DNA from: JACKII01 sp963807085
Lineage (GTDB): Bacteria; Pseudomonadota; Alphaproteobacteria; Bin95
Direction of reading: 5' to 3'
DNA: 64,000 nucleotides
Assembly (NCBI GenBank): GCA_963807085.1
Contig: CAWEBB010000011.1
Location: 62,001-126,000 of the forward strand
The position numbers and the translations under genes were made by a program. Below are positions 28,714-37,399 of this stretch, in pieces (positions within the stretch are counted from its first letter, which is position 1; the number at the start of each line of letters is the position of its first letter). The notes under the pieces were generated by a model that was given only the letters and a program-made list of their open reading frames with translations, searched no databases and was not told the origin of the DNA.

Positions 28714-28773
28714 GCGGAACGTTGCCGGCACACGCCGAGGCTGTGGCGTGGGACTAGACTGGGCGTCCCTGCC

Positions 28774-29297
28774 GTGACGGCGCCGCATAGCATCAGACCG
28801 GCAAACCAGCAGGACCGGTCTGCCGTCAAAGCGCTCTATCCGGCAGCCTTTCCGGACGAAGACCTGCTGCCGCTTCTGCGGCGCCTACTGGCGTGCCCCG
28901 CCTGCGAGCATCTGGTAGCCGTCGAAGGGATCACCTTGATCGGGCATGCGGCCTTCACGGCCTGCGGGGTGAACGGCCATCCTGGCGCAGCGGCGCTGCT
29001 GGGGCCGCTCGCCGTCGCGCCGATGAAACACGGCCAGGGCATCGGCACCGCGATGGTAAATGCGGGATTTCAGCGGCTGGCCCGCGCGGGTATTTGTCAG
29101 GTCCTGGTGCTGGGCGATCCGCCTACTATGGCCGGTTCGGGTTCCGGCCAGAGCATGACATCGAACCGCCTTACCCGATCCCGAACGAATGGGTCGGGGC
29201 CTGGCAGTCGCTGCGGCTCGATCGCGTTGCGCCGCCCCTGCACGGCAGGCTTCGCGTTCCGGAACCGTGGCTTGACCCGGCGCTCTGGACCCCCTGA
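28774..29297 (+). CDS. GNAT-family N-acetyltransferase, frameshifted in this sequence
   Basis: Small acetyltransferase of about 174 residues starting at a GTG. The acetyl-CoA loop is LAVAPMKHGQGIGTAMV, preceded by the strand HAAFTACGVNG. After VLVLGDP a missing base at 29120-29121 shifts the frame; YYGRFGFRPEHDIEPPYPIP continues as in YhbS-like proteins (LGDPAYYGRFGF is the family pattern). The substrate is unknown. It lies 60 bp downstream of the dioxygenase on the same strand. Confidence 0.88.
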
Positions 29298-29729
29298 CAA
29301 AGGCAGCAGCGAATGCCTGATGGCCACCGCTGGCTGGGGAGAAAACTGCCCCGTGACCGGTCACTCCAACCGCCGCTCTGGCTTTGACATGCTTGCCGTC
29401 CAACTCGGCACCCGACCCCGCGACGGGGGGCGTTCCAAGCCGCCAAGAGTCAAAACAACAATAGCCACGCCGATCGATCTTTGATCGAGGGGCCATTCGC
29501 CCGTACTTACGCTCTCCGAGGCTGCCGGCGCCGTTCGCAGGCTTCACATAAAACAGGCCGCACACTCTCGCCCCCATCTTCCACCGACCGAAAATGCAGC
29601 AAAAAATTCTTGCCCACAAAATTTCAGCCCTTGGTTTGATATGTAGCCTAGGCTACATATCTACAGTCAGGCATAGCTTTATAGACCGGACTGCATGGTG
29701 CAGTACGGGGTGAGGCGTCAGGAACTTAG
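29298..29729 (+). other. Intergenic region upstream of the metal transporter
   Basis: 432 bp between the acetyltransferase and sitA. The first ~280 bp have no supported gene. The last ~130 bp are AT-rich and hold a 24-bp palindrome overlapping a plausible promoter (TTGGTT at 29631, 17-bp spacer, TACATA at 29654). Confidence 0.6.
29638..29661 (+). promoter_or_regulatory. 24-bp perfect palindrome, probable metal-repressor operator of sitABCD
   Basis: Each half reads GATATGTAGCCT and the whole is its own complement without a mismatch. The layout ATGTAGC-N4-GCTACAT resembles the MntR (DtxR-family) operator pattern ACATAGC-N4-GCTATGT rather than a Fur or Zur box. It overlaps the -10 of the candidate sitA promoter and lies 68 bp before the sitA start, as expected of a repressor site. 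Confidence 0.7.
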
Positions 29730-30713
29730 ATGCGAGGGATTCCCTCGAGGCGAGGAATACTGCAGGGAGCGGCGGCCGCGGCGGTGCTGGCGGGCGCGGG
29801 CGTGCCGGCGGGTGCGGTGTTGGCAGCTGAAAAGCTGCGCATCACCGCCACGACCGGCATGATCGCCGACGCGGCCCGCCAGATCGGCGGCGAGCATGTC
29901 AGCGTCAAGGGCCTGATGGGGCCGGGCGTGGATCCCCATTCCTACCGCCAGACCCGCACCGATATTCTGGCTCTGGCGCGGGCCGATCTGGTGCTGTGGC
30001 ACGGCCTCTATCTGGAAGCGCAGATGGAGGTCTTCATGCGCAATCTGGCAGAGGATCGCCGGGTGGTGGCGGTCGCGGAAAAAATGCCGGCCGACCTGTT
30101 GATCGCCCACGACACCTACAAGGACAAGTTCGACCCGCATGTTTGGATGGACCCGGAACGCTGGGCCTATGTCGTCCGCGCCGCCCGGGACGCCATGAGC
30201 GACGCCAGCCCGGCATTTGCGTCCGCCTTTGATGCTAACGCCGAACGGCATTTGGCGGATATCGGTAAACTCTCTGCCTATGCAAAAGAGGTCTTGGCGA
30301 CCGTCCCGTCCGAACAAAGGGTGCTGGTGACGGCGCACGACGCTTTCAATTATTTCGGACGCGCCTTCGATTTCGAGGTGGTGGGCATCCAGGGTATTTC
30401 CACGGAAAGCGAGGCCGGACTGAACCGCGTTGCCGAACTGGTGGACCTGCTGGTCGCGCGCAAGGTTCGGGCGGTGTTTGTCGAGTCCTCGGTCTCTGAC
30501 CGGAACATTCGCGCCTTGATCGAGGGTGCTGCGGCGAAGGGGCACGACGTCGTTATCGGCGGACAGTTGTTCTCGGACGCCATGGGCCAGGACGACACCT
30601 ATGAGGGCACGTATCTCGGCATGATCGATCACAACGTCACCACCATCGTGCGAGCGCTGGGCGGCAACGCCCCGGCGCAGGGCATGGCCGGTCGCCTGAG
30701 CGCCGGCACGTGA
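29730..30713 (+). CDS. sitA: Metal (Mn/Fe/Zn) ABC transporter substrate-binding protein
   Basis: Cluster A-I binding protein of the TroA/SitA/ZnuA family, 327 residues. Metal ligands fit a TroA-type site: His70 in GVDPHSY, His137 in FDPHVWMD, a Glu in VFVESSVSD and an Asp in GQLFSDAMG. There is no His-rich loop, which speaks against a dedicated zinc importer. The N-terminus has SRRGIL followed by a hydrophobic stretch, compatible with a Tat signal. It is the first gene of the sit operon, and the operator type suggests manganese or iron as substrate. Intact. Confidence 0.9.
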   Translation: MRGIPSRRGILQGAAAAAVLAGAGVPAGAVLAAEKLRITATTGMIADAARQIGGEHVSVKGLMGPGVDPHSYRQTRTDILALARADLVLWHGLYLEAQMEVFMRNLAEDRRVVAVAEKMPADLLIAHDTYKDKFDPHVWMDPERWAYVVRAARDAMSDASPAFASAFDANAERHLADIGKLSAYAKEVLATVPSEQRVLVTAHDAFNYFGRAFDFEVVGIQGISTESEAGLNRVAELVDLLVARKVRAVFVESSVSDRNIRALIEGAAAKGHDVVIGGQLFSDAMGQDDTYEGTYLGMIDHNVTTIVRALGGNAPAQGMAGRLSAGT

Positions 30714-30727
30714 AGGAGGAACAGTCA

Positions 30728-31551
30728 ATGAACCCAGCCAGCCTTAAACTGGTGGCCGATGGCGGCCAGACGCTGCGCAAGCAGGCTCATGCCGACGCCG
30801 CGCTCTCCGTGCGCGGGATGACGGTCTCCTATGGCGGCAAGCCCGCGGTGTTTTCCATCGACGCGACCTTTCCCAAGGGCAGCATGACCGCCATTGTCGG
30901 GCCGAACGGCGCGGGCAAATCCACCCTGCTCAAGGCGGTGCTGGGCATTGTCTCGCGGCTTTCGGGCCAGGTGACGGTGTTCGGGCGAACCGCTTCGCCA
31001 AGGCGCGGGCGCGGATCGCCTACGTCCCGCAGCGCGCCTCGGTCGATTGGGATTTTCCGACGCGCGTGCTCGACGTGGTGATGATGGGTCTTTACCGCGA
31101 GCTGGGCCTGCTGCGGCCGATCGTGCGGCATCGCCACCGCGAGAAGGCGCTGGCCTGTCTGGAGCGCGTCGGCATGGCGGACTTCGCCGACCGGCAGATC
31201 GGCCAGCTTTCGGGCGGCCAGCAGCAACGGGTGTTCCTCGCCCGGGCGCTGGCGCAGAATGCCGAACTTTATCTGCTGGACGAACCCTTCGCCGGTGTGG
31301 ACGCCGCGACCGAGCGCGCGATCATTGGCGTGCTGAAGGAGCTGAAGACAGAGGGCAAGACGGTCGTCTGCGTGCACCACGATCTGGCGACGGTGGCTGA
31401 CTATTTCGAACGGGTGCTGTTGATCAATGTCCGAACAAGATCGCCGAAGGGCCCGATCGCCGAGACCTTCACGGCCGAGAATCTGCAGGCGGCCTATGGC
31501 GGGCGGCTGGCAGCCACGCATATCGGCGAACTGAACCTGGCGACGGCCTGA
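30728..31551 (+). CDS. sitB: Metal ABC transporter ATP-binding protein, several frameshifts in this sequence
   Basis: ATPase of the TroB/SitB type. A strong AAGGAGG precedes ATG 30728. Walker A is VGPNGAGKSTLL, followed by GQVTVFG; the frame is then disturbed at 30980-31003, where two extra bases would restore GEPLAKARARIAYVPQ. The remainder reads ASVDWDFPTRVLDVVMMG (family-specific), LSGGQQQRVFLARAL and LLDEPFAGVD. Near 31425-31455 a short stretch (VRTRSPKGP) is out of frame between LLIN and IAETFTAENLQAAYGG; three extra bases there would restore NKIAEGP. With five bases removed the protein is about 272 residues. Confidence 0.87.
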
Positions 31552-31559
31552 ACTCGGCC

Positions 31560-32782
31560 ATGACCGATCTGCTGTTCGCGGCCCTGTTGCTCCAATCGGG
31601 ATATAACGCCGCGCTGGTGGCGATCGGCGCCGGCCTGCTGGGCATCGCCGCCGGCGCGAGCGGGGGATTTCCTGTTTCTGCGCAAGCGCGCGCTGGTCAG
31701 CGACGCCATGGCCCACGCCACCCTGCCGGGCATCGGTGCTCGCCTTTATCGTCATGGTGAGCCTGGGCGGCGACGGGCCGCAATCTGCCGGGGCTCCTGG
31801 CGGGTTCAGCGGTGACGGCGGCGGTGGGGCTCTTTCTGGTGGACTGGATCGCGCGGCGCACGCGGCTTGCCGAAGACGCCGCCATCGGCGCCGTGCTGTC
31901 GGTCTTTTTCGGGCTTCGGAATCGTTGCTGCTGACGGTGATCCAAACTTTGAGCCACGGCCAGCAGGCGGGCCTCGAGAGCTTCCTGCTCGGCTCCACCG
32001 CCGGCATGCTGTTCCAGGACGCGGTGGTCATCGCTGCCGGCGGGGCGCTGGCGGTCGCGGTGACCATGGTCCTGCGCCGGCCGATGACGCTGGTCGCCTT
32101 TGACCCGGAATACGCTGCGGCGACCGGCGTGAACGTTCGTGCCGATCGACCTTGCAATGATGGGCTTGGTGATGGCGGTGACAGTCATCGGCCTGAAGAT
32201 CGTCGGGCTGATCCTGATCGTCGCCATGCTGATCATTCCCGCCCGTCACCGCCCGTTTCTGGACCGACCGGACCGAGCGGCTGCTGCTGATCGCCGGCGA
32301 TACTCGGCGGCGTTGCAGGCTATTCGGGCGCCGCGATTTCGGCCTCCGCACCCGGCTTGCCGACGGGGCCGATCATCGTGCTGGTCGCGTTCGCGCTGTT
32401 CCTCGCTTCCATGCTGTTTGCCCCCAACCGCGGAGTCCTGGCGGCGGCGCTCCGCTTCCGGCGCTTTCGCCTGCGGGTGCACGAGCGCCAGGGGCTGTTG
32501 GCGGTCGGCCGGGGCGAGCGCATCTATGATGGTCTCACCCTGCGCGTGCTGACCCGCGCCGGCCTGATCCGGCCGGACGGCGTCGCGACCGAAGCCGGCC
32601 AGGCCCAGGCGGCCAAGGCGCTGTGGGACGAGCGGCGCTGGCAGGAAGCCCGGCAGGTCTATCGGAACGAAGCCGTGGCCGGCCGCTACGATGGTCTGAC
32701 GCCGATCGAGGCGGTGCTGACGCCCGATGAAATCGCCGACCTGGACCGCCGCATTGGCCGCCCCGCACCGGTAGAGGGCTGA
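31560..32782 (+). CDS. sitC: Metal ABC transporter permease with C-terminal winged-helix domain, about eight frameshifts in this sequence
   Basis: ABC-3 family permease. The pieces, each in a different frame, line up as one protein: LLLQSGYNAALVAIGAGLLG / RKRALVSDAMAHATLPGIG / LAFIVMVSLGG / LPGLLAGSAVTAAVGLFLVDW / LLTVIQTLSHGQQAGLESFL / IDLAMMGLVMAVTVIGLK / VTARFWTDRTERLLLIAG / PTGPIIVLVAFALFLASM. Single extra bases near 31664, 31738, 31775, 31912, 31927, 32139, 32241 and 32298 would join them; 1,223 minus 8 divides by three and gives about 404 residues. The last ~105 residues are not membrane: HERQGLLAVGRG...LTLRVLTRAGLIRPDGVATEAGQ looks like a DtxR-type winged helix, as in TroC-like permeases with tail domains. 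Confidence 0.8.
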
Positions 32783-32786
32783 GGCG

Positions 32787-33713
32787 ATGGGAAGTGAGTT
32801 CGTCCAACTGACCCTGATGCCGATGCTGATCGGCATCCTGTCTTCCATTGCCTGTGCGTTGCCCGGTAATTTTCTGATCCTGCGGCGGCAGGCGCTCATC
32901 GGCGATGCGATCAGCCATGTGGTCCTGCCGGGAATCGTCGTGGCATTTTTGCTGACCGCCAGCGTCGCCAGCCTGCCGATGCTGCTGGGTGCGGCCGGGG
33001 CGGCGATCGTGGCCGTCATGTTGATCGAGGCGATCAAGCGGCTCGGCAAGATCGAGCCCGGCGCGGCCATGGGCGTTGCCTTCACCGCCATGTTCGCCGG
33101 CGGCGTGCTGCTGCTGGAACAGTCCGACACCAGCACCGTTCACCTGGACGTCCAGCACGCCCTGATGGGCAACCTGGAAAGCCTGATCTGGTTCCGGGCG
33201 AGCGGCTGGGAATCCCTGTTCGACCCGGCCGCCCTCGCCGGCTTGCCCGTAGAATTGCCGCGGATTGCCGTGGTCTGCTTCCTCATGGCAGTGCTGACGT
33301 TCGTGTTCTGGCGTCCGCTGAAGATCGCCACCTTCGACGAGGGCTTCGCCAATGCCGTCGGCATTCCCGCCGCCCTGCTGGGGTTTGGCCTGGTGGTGGC
33401 CGCCGCGGTCGCCGCGGTGGCGGCGTTCGACGCGGTCGGCTCGATCATCGTCATTGCGATGTTCATCTGCCCGCCCGCCGCCGCCCGGCTGATGACCGAC
33501 CGTTTGGAGGCGCAAATCGCGTGGAGCGTCGTGTTCGCCATCCTCTCCGCCGTGTTGGGCTATATATTCGCCGGCTACGGGCCGCTATGGTTCGGCGGCG
33601 AGAATGCGGTTAGCGCCGCCGGCATGATCGCTACCGTTTCGGGCCTGATCCTCGGGCTTGCCTGCCTGTTCGGACCAAAACGGCAGCGCACCGGCGCGCC
33701 ACAGGGTGCTTGA
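32787..33713 (+). CDS. sitD: Metal ABC transporter permease
   Basis: Second ABC-3 permease of the operon, 308 residues with about eight hydrophobic segments and no tail domain. Typical sequence: GNFLILRRQALIGDAISHVVLPG near the N-terminus, AMGVAFTAMFAGGVLLL, and FDAVGSIIVIAMFICPPAAARL near the C-terminus. Intact, in contrast to sitC just upstream. Two different permeases plus one ATPase and one binding protein is the Sit/Tro layout. Confidence 0.93.
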   Translation: MGSEFVQLTLMPMLIGILSSIACALPGNFLILRRQALIGDAISHVVLPGIVVAFLLTASVASLPMLLGAAGAAIVAVMLIEAIKRLGKIEPGAAMGVAFTAMFAGGVLLLEQSDTSTVHLDVQHALMGNLESLIWFRASGWESLFDPAALAGLPVELPRIAVVCFLMAVLTFVFWRPLKIATFDEGFANAVGIPAALLGFGLVVAAAVAAVAAFDAVGSIIVIAMFICPPAAARLMTDRLEAQIAWSVVFAILSAVLGYIFAGYGPLWFGGENAVSAAGMIATVSGLILGLACLFGPKRQRTGAPQGA

Positions 33714-33723
33714 GATAGGGCGC

Positions 33724-33737
33724 TTGACACAGATCAA
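33724..33737 (+). promoter_or_regulatory. FNR/FixK-type box upstream of pta-ackA
   Basis: TTGAC-ACAG-ATCAA, one base from the FNR/FixK consensus TTGAT-N4-ATCAA. It is centred at about 33730.5. A TACGTT at 33759-33764 could serve as the -10, which would place the box near -41.5, the class II activation position, and leave a leader of about 30 nt to the start at 33803. This predicts induction at low oxygen. Confidence 0.65.
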
Positions 33738-33802
33738 CGCAACCGGCACCCGAGCCTCTACGTTCCTCACCCGGTTTTACCGAAAATGGATACACGCGGC
33801 CG

Positions 33803-35947
33803 ATGCAGCACTATTTCGAAGAAATGTTTGCCAAATGCGTTGACCTGCCGCCCATGCCGACGGTGGTCGCGCATCCGTGTGATGCCACCTCCCTCACCGG
33901 CGCAATCGATGCGGCGGAGAAAGGGCTGCTCGCCCCCGTCCTGGTCGGGCCCGAGCACCGAATCAAGGGCGTGGCAGAGGCCGAGGGACTGGACATCTCG
34001 TCCTACAGGCTGGTGCCGACCGCACACAGCCATCATTCGGCGGAGAAAGCTGTTGCCATCGTCCGCTCGGGCGAGGCAAACGTGCTCATGAAAGGCTCGC
34101 TGCACACCGACGAACTGATGCACGAGGTGATGAAGAAAGACACCGGCCTGCGCACCGAACGGCGGGTCAGCCATGTCTATCTGCTGGAGGTTTCGACCTA
34201 TCCGCGGCCGCTGATGGTCACGGACGGCGCAATCAACATCTATCCCACGCTGGAGGACAAGCGAGACATCGTCCAGAACGCTATCGACCTGGCGCACGCC
34301 TTGGGAATTGAAAAGCCGAAGGTGGGTATTCTGTCCGCGGTCGAGACCATCACGCCGAAAATCCCCTCCACCGTGGAGGCGGCGGCGCTTTGCAAGATGG
34401 CGGATCGCGGCCAGATCACCGGCGGCCTGTTGGACGGACCTTTGGCCTTCGACAATGCCATCAGCCTCGAAGCCGCAAGGATCAAGAAGATCAACTCGGA
34501 GGTTGCGGGACAGGTAGACATCATGGTTGCGCCAGACCTGGAAGCCGGCAACATGATCGCGAAGCAATTCACGTTCCTCGCCAATGCCAACGCGGCAGGC
34601 ATCGTACTGGGCGCGCGGGTGCCCATCATCCTGACCAGCCGGGCGGACAGCGTGAAGGCGCGGCTCGCCTCCTGCGCCCTCGCTGCGATCTTCGCCGCCT
34701 GGAAACAAGGCATCGCCGACAAGGCAGCGCGGAGAGGCTTGATCATGGCATCACCCTGCGCCCCACACGACGCGCTGCTGGTGCTGAACACCGGCTCTTC
34801 CAGCATCAAGCTCGGGCTCTACGGCGCCGGTGGAAAAGAAGACGGCGAAGACCTGGCCCTGATCTGGCGCGGCGAGCTGGAAGGCCTGGGCACCGCCCCT
34901 CACTTTTATGCCAAAGGGCCGGACGGCAAGGCGATCGCCGATGAAATGCTGGACATTGGCTCCGATGATCCGATTGGGTGGGTGCTGGATTGGATCGACG
35001 GGAACCTGGGCGCAGCGCGGCTGATCGCCTGCGGCCACCGGGTCGTGCATGGCGGCCCGGACTATAGGGGGCCGGAACGCATCGACGAAATGCTGATGGC
35101 GGCGCTGGAAAAACTGGTGCCACTCGCCCCGCTCCACCAGCCGGTGAACCTGGAGCCGATCCGGGCAATTCAGGCCCAACGGCCAAACCTGGTGCAGGTC
35201 GCCTGCTTCGACACCGCCTTTCACCATGGGCATGCCCGGCACATCGATACCTTCGCGTTGCCTTATGACTATTACGAGCAGGGTGTGCGCCGCTATGGCT
35301 TCCACGGCCTCTCCTATGACTACATCGCCGGCCGACTGCCGGACTTGGCGCCAGAACTGGCGGCGGGCAAAGTCGTGGTCGCGCATTTGGGCAGCGGCGC
35401 GAGCCTTTGCGCCCTGGACCGCGGCCGGAGCGTCAACTCGACCATGGGGCTCACTGCGCTGGACGGGCTGCCGATGGGCACGCGCACGGGCCAGATCGAC
35501 CCGGGCGTGCTGCTCTACCTGTTGCAGCACGAGAGGCTTTCGCCCGAACGTCTTAGCAACCTGCTTTACCGCGAAAGCGGTCTGCTGGGGCTTTCCGGCG
35601 TCAGCAGCGATATGCGTGAGCTTGAAGCCAGCAACGACGAGCGGGCGAAGCTTGCGATCGATGTGTTCGTCCACCAGATCGCTAAGCAGACTATGGCGCT
35701 GGCAGCAACTTTGGGCGGCCTGGATGGAATCGTGTTTACGGCGGGTATCGGCGAGCACTCTCCGGCAATCCGTGCGGCCGTGCTGAAAGAACTCGGGTGG
35801 TTCGGCTTTACGCTGGACCCGGCGGCGAACGAAAGCGGCGGCCCCTTGCTCACGACCGCGGCGAGCCCGAAGGCCGCCTATGTCATTCCGACCGACGAAG
35901 AGCTGGTGATCGCGCGGCATACGCTGGAGATCTATTCGGCAGCGTGA
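33803..35947 (+). CDS. Phosphate acyltransferase (Pta/Ptb type) and acetate kinase in one open frame
   Basis: Residues 1-~312 are a phosphotransacetylase/phosphotransbutyrylase domain (VLVGPEHRIKGVAEAEGLD, LMKGSLHTDELMH, NIYPTLEDKRDIVQNAI, GGLLDGPLAFDNAIS). Residues 315-714 are acetate kinase: LVLNTGSSSIKLGLYG, CGHRVVHGG, FDTAFHH, YGFHGLSYDYI, AHLGSGASLCAL, GTRTGQIDPG, FTAGIGEHSP. Together they interconvert acetyl-CoA and acetate with ATP. In most relatives these are two adjacent genes. The junction reads AARRGLIMASPC; deleting one T at 34738-34739 would end the first protein with TGA two bases before the ATG at 34745. Given the many extra bases in this window the fusion may be an artefact. 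Confidence 0.88.
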   Translation: MQHYFEEMFAKCVDLPPMPTVVAHPCDATSLTGAIDAAEKGLLAPVLVGPEHRIKGVAEAEGLDISSYRLVPTAHSHHSAEKAVAIVRSGEANVLMKGSLHTDELMHEVMKKDTGLRTERRVSHVYLLEVSTYPRPLMVTDGAINIYPTLEDKRDIVQNAIDLAHALGIEKPKVGILSAVETITPKIPSTVEAAALCKMADRGQITGGLLDGPLAFDNAISLEAARIKKINSEVAGQVDIMVAPDLEAGNMIAKQFTFLANANAAGIVLGARVPIILTSRADSVKARLASCALAAIFAAWKQGIADKAARRGLIMASPCAPHDALLVLNTGSSSIKLGLYGAGGKEDGEDLALIWRGELEGLGTAPHFYAKGPDGKAIADEMLDIGSDDPIGWVLDWIDGNLGAARLIACGHRVVHGGPDYRGPERIDEMLMAALEKLVPLAPLHQPVNLEPIRAIQAQRPNLVQVACFDTAFHHGHARHIDTFALPYDYYEQGVRRYGFHGLSYDYIAGRLPDLAPELAAGKVVVAHLGSGASLCALDRGRSVNSTMGLTALDGLPMGTRTGQIDPGVLLYLLQHERLSPERLSNLLYRESGLLGLSGVSSDMRELEASNDERAKLAIDVFVHQIAKQTMALAATLGGLDGIVFTAGIGEHSPAIRAAVLKELGWFGFTLDPAANESGGPLLTTAASPKAAYVIPTDEELVIARHTLEIYSAA

Positions 35948-36048
35948 TCAGCGACCTCGCGCTTCCGACGGGCCACCCTGGACCAATCGCGGCGCGCAGA
36001 TATACTCGCATCCAGACATCACTCCAAGGCTTCAAGGAACGTCCCCTG

Positions 36049-37188
36049 ATGAAAATGAAAGCAGCCGTGCTGCGCCAGTTCAATGCGCCGCAACCCTTTG
36101 CCGATTCGAAGCCCCTTTCGATTGAAGAGGTAGAGTTGCTGCCGCCGCAAACCAATGAATTGCTGGTCAAGATCGGGGGCGCCGGCCTTTGCCATTCCGA
36201 CCTCTCGGTCATCAATGCCGACCGCCCGCGCGACACCCCGTTGGTCATGGGCCACGAGGGAGCGGGCGAAGTGGTCGAGATCGGCCCAGGCATTATGGAC
36301 GTGAAAGTCGGGGACCATGTGGTGTTTCAGTTCTCGCCCTCTTGCGGCCGCTGCCGCCGCTGCCAGGAAGGCCGCCCCCAAGTTTGCGAATTGGGCGCCG
36401 CGACCAAGGCCAAAGGCGAGCTGATGGGCGGGGGATCGCGTCTCCGCGACGCCGACGGCAACCCGCTCGCCCATCACACGGGCGTTTCTTGCTTTGCCGA
36501 ATATGCAGTGGTCGACCGCGGCACGGTTGTGGTGGTCGACAATGACCTGCCGCTGCATGAGGCAGCGCTATTTGGCTGCGCGGTGATTACGGGCGCGGGC
36601 GCGGTCATCAACACCGCGCGCATTTTGCCTGGGGATTCGGTCGCGATCGTCGGCCTTGGCGGGGTCGGGCTGAACGGCCTACTGGGTGCCAGGCTCGGTG
36701 GTGCCGAGACCATCATTGCCATCGACCTGTCCGATGAAAAGCTGGGCCTAGCCCGCCAGCTCGGCGCGACGCACACGGTAAACGCCCGCGACGCCGACCA
36801 TGTGGAGCAGGTGAAGGAGATCACCAAGGGCGGCGTCGATTTCGCGTTTGATCTGGCCGGCACGATCAAGGCGCTGGAGACCGCCTACAACGTCACCCGC
36901 TATGGCGGCAGCGTCGTTACTGCAGGTCTCGCGCCGAGCGCGGCCAACTTCTCGTTCAACCAGAACAATCTGGTGGCGCAGGAGAAGTCGATCCGCGGCT
37001 CCTACATGGGTTCATGCGTCCCGGTGCGGGATATTCCCCGCTTCATCAGCCTCTACCGCCAGGGGCGGTTGCCGGTGGACAAGCTTATCGACCGGACCAT
37101 CGGCTTTGAAGAGATCAACGCCGGGTTCGACAAGCTGCAAGGCAACGCCGTCGTCCGTCAGGTGCTGACACCGCACGGTACAGCGTAG
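36049..37188 (+). CDS. Zinc-dependent alcohol dehydrogenase
   Basis: Medium-chain dehydrogenase of 379 residues, class III-like layout. Catalytic zinc ligands: Cys in GAGLCHSDLS, His-Glu in MGHEGAGEV; structural zinc: four cysteines in CGRCRRCQEGRPQVC. The Rossmann motif is VAIVGLGGVGLNGLLGA. AAGGAA precedes the ATG at 36049. It follows pta-ackA by about 100 bp on the same strand and may be read from the same FNR-type promoter, which would suit an ethanol or aldehyde step of fermentation; other alcohols are possible. Confidence 0.92.
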   Translation: MKMKAAVLRQFNAPQPFADSKPLSIEEVELLPPQTNELLVKIGGAGLCHSDLSVINADRPRDTPLVMGHEGAGEVVEIGPGIMDVKVGDHVVFQFSPSCGRCRRCQEGRPQVCELGAATKAKGELMGGGSRLRDADGNPLAHHTGVSCFAEYAVVDRGTVVVVDNDLPLHEAALFGCAVITGAGAVINTARILPGDSVAIVGLGGVGLNGLLGARLGGAETIIAIDLSDEKLGLARQLGATHTVNARDADHVEQVKEITKGGVDFAFDLAGTIKALETAYNVTRYGGSVVTAGLAPSAANFSFNQNNLVAQEKSIRGSYMGSCVPVRDIPRFISLYRQGRLPVDKLIDRTIGFEEINAGFDKLQGNAVVRQVLTPHGTA

Positions 37189-37218
37189 GCTCCCCACCCA
37201 CAGGCGTCATTCTTTTGA

Positions 37219-37342
37219 GGCGTCATTGCGAGAAGGCCCGGCACCCGTCCGGGCCGACGAAGCAAGTCACCGGTGGAGTACTGATGTGCATTTCCTGGTG
37301 GATTGCCGCGCCTCCAGCGTCGCCTGACCGAGTGATGACGGC
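37219..37342 (+). repeat. REP-like palindromic element
   Basis: Begins GGCGTCATTGCGAGAAGG, contains a perfect 7-bp hairpin (GGCCCGG at 37235-37241 and CCGGGCC at 37249-37255), then GACGAAGCAA, and later TGGATTGCCGCG and GTGATGACGG, which mirror the opening. TCATTGCGAG...GAAGCAA(TCC) paired with GGATTGC...(ATGACG) is the look of a dispersed intergenic repeat family seen in many proteobacteria. It lies between the alcohol dehydrogenase and the membrane protein. Confidence 0.6.
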
Positions 37343-37399
37343 GGCGCGCGGGGCTAGACTCCACATCCGCCAGCCTCTAGCCCTCGCGGTTCGCAGTTT

